Shown: in pieces, positions 5,548-6,521 of the stretch
Layout: each line of letters starts with the position of its first letter
How positions within the stretch are numbered: the first letter of the stretch is position 1
Origin: Bacteroidota bacterium
GTDB lineage: Bacteria; Bacteroidota; Bacteroidia; Bacteroidales; B18-G4
Direction: 5' to 3'
NCBI GenBank assembly: GCA_030635045.1
Contig: DAOVZP010000097.1
Span: 1 to 6,521, forward strand
DNA length: 6,521 nucleotides
Translations under genes and position numbers: made by a program
Notes under the pieces: generated by a model
What the model saw: the letters and a program-made list of their open reading frames with translations, nothing else
Told to the model about the DNA's origin: nothing
The model's database searches: none

Positions 5548-6521
5548 TTGAAAAGCACCTTTAAAAATATACCTGAAGATTTTTTTCACTATCTCTGGAA
5601 ACACCGGATGCTATCGCCCGGCTTACAAACAATCAATGGTGAGAAGCTGAGCATTATCCACCCCGGCATTCACAACCATGACTCAGGCCCTGACTTCCAG
5701 TATGCACGGATCAGGATCGGAAATACCCTCTGGGCAGGAAATGTTGAGATACATATACTGGCCTCTGACTGGTACAGGCATCAGCATAATACGGATGAAG
5801 CGTACAACAATGTTATCTTGCATGTAGTGGTAGAAAACGACAGGATTGTAAAAGATTCTACGGAGCGCAAGTTGCAAACGATCTGCATTAAAGGAGCCTT
5901 TGAAGACAAACTGCTGCAACGCTATAAAGAGATCAGCCATAACCTCCTATGGGTTCCTTGCCAGAACCTGCTGAGCACAGTAGCCCCGATCCATGTCACC
6001 GGCAGGATCAATGCCCTGGCGGTTCAGCGGCTATTTGATAAGACCGGGCTGATCAGACATGAGCTTGCACATCTTAAGATGGACTGGGAAGAATGTTGTT
6101 TCCGCTTACTATCAAGACAGTTCGGAGCAAAGATCAATACGGCTTCTTTTGAAATGCTGGCAAAAACGCTGCCAGTGAAAACACTGATGAAATATCACGG
6201 AGACCTCTTCGAGCTTGAGGCCCTGTTATTCGGACAATCAGGCTTGCTGAACAGAAGCCTGTACGGAAAATTTCCCAGGCGCCTGAAAAAAGAGCATGCA
6301 TACCTGGCGGCGAAACACCGGCTGTCACCTATGCCGGGATATCTATGGAAATTCATGCGCCTTCGCCCCATTGCCTTCCCCAGCCTGAGGATATCACATC
6401 TGGCCGCATTATATCATAAAAACCAAAGTGTATTCCAGGAGATCATTGAAATGGAAACAATTAATTCGCTGTACAGCTTTTTCGACCTGACAGCATCTGA
6501 ATACTGGGACACTCATTACAT
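5548..6521 (+). CDS. DUF2851 family protein, partial at 3' end
   Basis: The frame is open for 324 codons and runs off the right edge; family members are about 420-430 residues as I recall, so roughly a quarter is missing. Recognised family features are DFFHYLWKHRML (11-22), HPGIHNHDSGPDFQYARI (38-55), LWAGNVEIHILASDWYRHQH (61-80), AYNNVILHVV (85-94) and RLRPIAFPSLRISHLAAL (271-288). The family is widespread in Bacteroidota and its function is not known to me. The GNVEIH-SDW-H-H pattern is rich in conserved Glu, Asp and His and could bind metal, but that is inference. There is no signal peptide, so it is probably cytosolic. The start is TTG at 5548: the nearest upstream in-frame stop is at 5527, and the first ATG (codon 21) would remove the conserved N-terminus. 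It is divergent from the coiled-coil gene. Confidence 0.87.
   Translation, partial: MKSTFKNIPEDFFHYLWKHRMLSPGLQTINGEKLSIIHPGIHNHDSGPDFQYARIRIGNTLWAGNVEIHILASDWYRHQHNTDEAYNNVILHVVVENDRIVKDSTERKLQTICIKGAFEDKLLQRYKEISHNLLWVPCQNLLSTVAPIHVTGRINALAVQRLFDKTGLIRHELAHLKMDWEECCFRLLSRQFGAKINTASFEMLAKTLPVKTLMKYHGDLFELEALLFGQSGLLNRSLYGKFPRRLKKEHAYLAAKHRLSPMPGYLWKFMRLRPIAFPSLRISHLAALYHKNQSVFQEIIEMETINSLYSFFDLTASEYWDTHY

Noticed and set aside
5376..5558. 60-codon minus-strand frame whose stop overlaps the coiled-coil ATG (TAATG)
   Set aside because: The overlap looks like translational coupling, but the frame starts at GTG, overlaps the DUF2851 start, contains the full promoter of the coiled-coil gene, and its protein looks random.

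Overview
The window reads as ordinary chromosomal DNA from a member of the Bacteroidota, possibly the Bacteroidales/Marinilabiliales side, though I cannot fix the order. Three things support this: proteins with the typical Bacteroidota form (RuvX with GEPKQMD, DapD ending in LNDALREYN, a DUF2851 protein, a GT9 glycosyltransferase starting KKILIIQTASIGDVILVTP); promoters with the TAnnTTTG -7 box; and weak or absent Shine-Dalgarno sequences with A-rich leaders. I see no mobile element, tRNA, rRNA or CRISPR array.

Layout. (1) Positions 1-1201, minus strand: dapD (lysine/diaminopimelate synthesis) followed 16 bases later by a GT9 heptosyltransferase-like gene that runs off the left edge and starts at TTG. 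(2) A 114-base divergent intergenic region has a -7 box facing each way. (3) Positions 1316-2873, plus strand: ruvX, def and a small TPR lipoprotein, closely spaced and probably one operon. (4) A 7-bp tandem repeat (2883-2938) fills the gap between the convergent lipoprotein and rny genes. (5) Positions 2942-4486, minus strand: rny, encoding RNase Y. (6) Positions 4539-4736, minus strand: a structured RNA with the architecture of 6S RNA, directly downstream of zapA and ending in a U9 run. (7) Positions 4771-5376, minus strand: zapA preceded by a short coiled-coil gene, with a well-formed Bacteroidota promoter in front. (8) From 5548 to the right edge, plus strand: a DUF2851-family gene, also starting at TTG and cut by the window.

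How the genes fit together. The left half is housekeeping: cell-wall precursor and surface glycan synthesis, then rRNA processing/DNA junction maintenance and N-terminal protein processing. The right half links cell division (coiled-coil protein plus ZapA), global transcription control (candidate 6S RNA) and mRNA turnover (RNase Y) in one co-oriented block. The zapA-6S order recalls the zapA-ssrS arrangement of gammaproteobacteria.

The most interesting item is the 6S RNA candidate. An unrelated plus-strand reading frame covers it, so protein-only annotation would miss it. Its ends pair as CCCGC-GUUAAUUC with GAAUUAAC-U-GCGGG, enclosing a large bubble and an apical arm.
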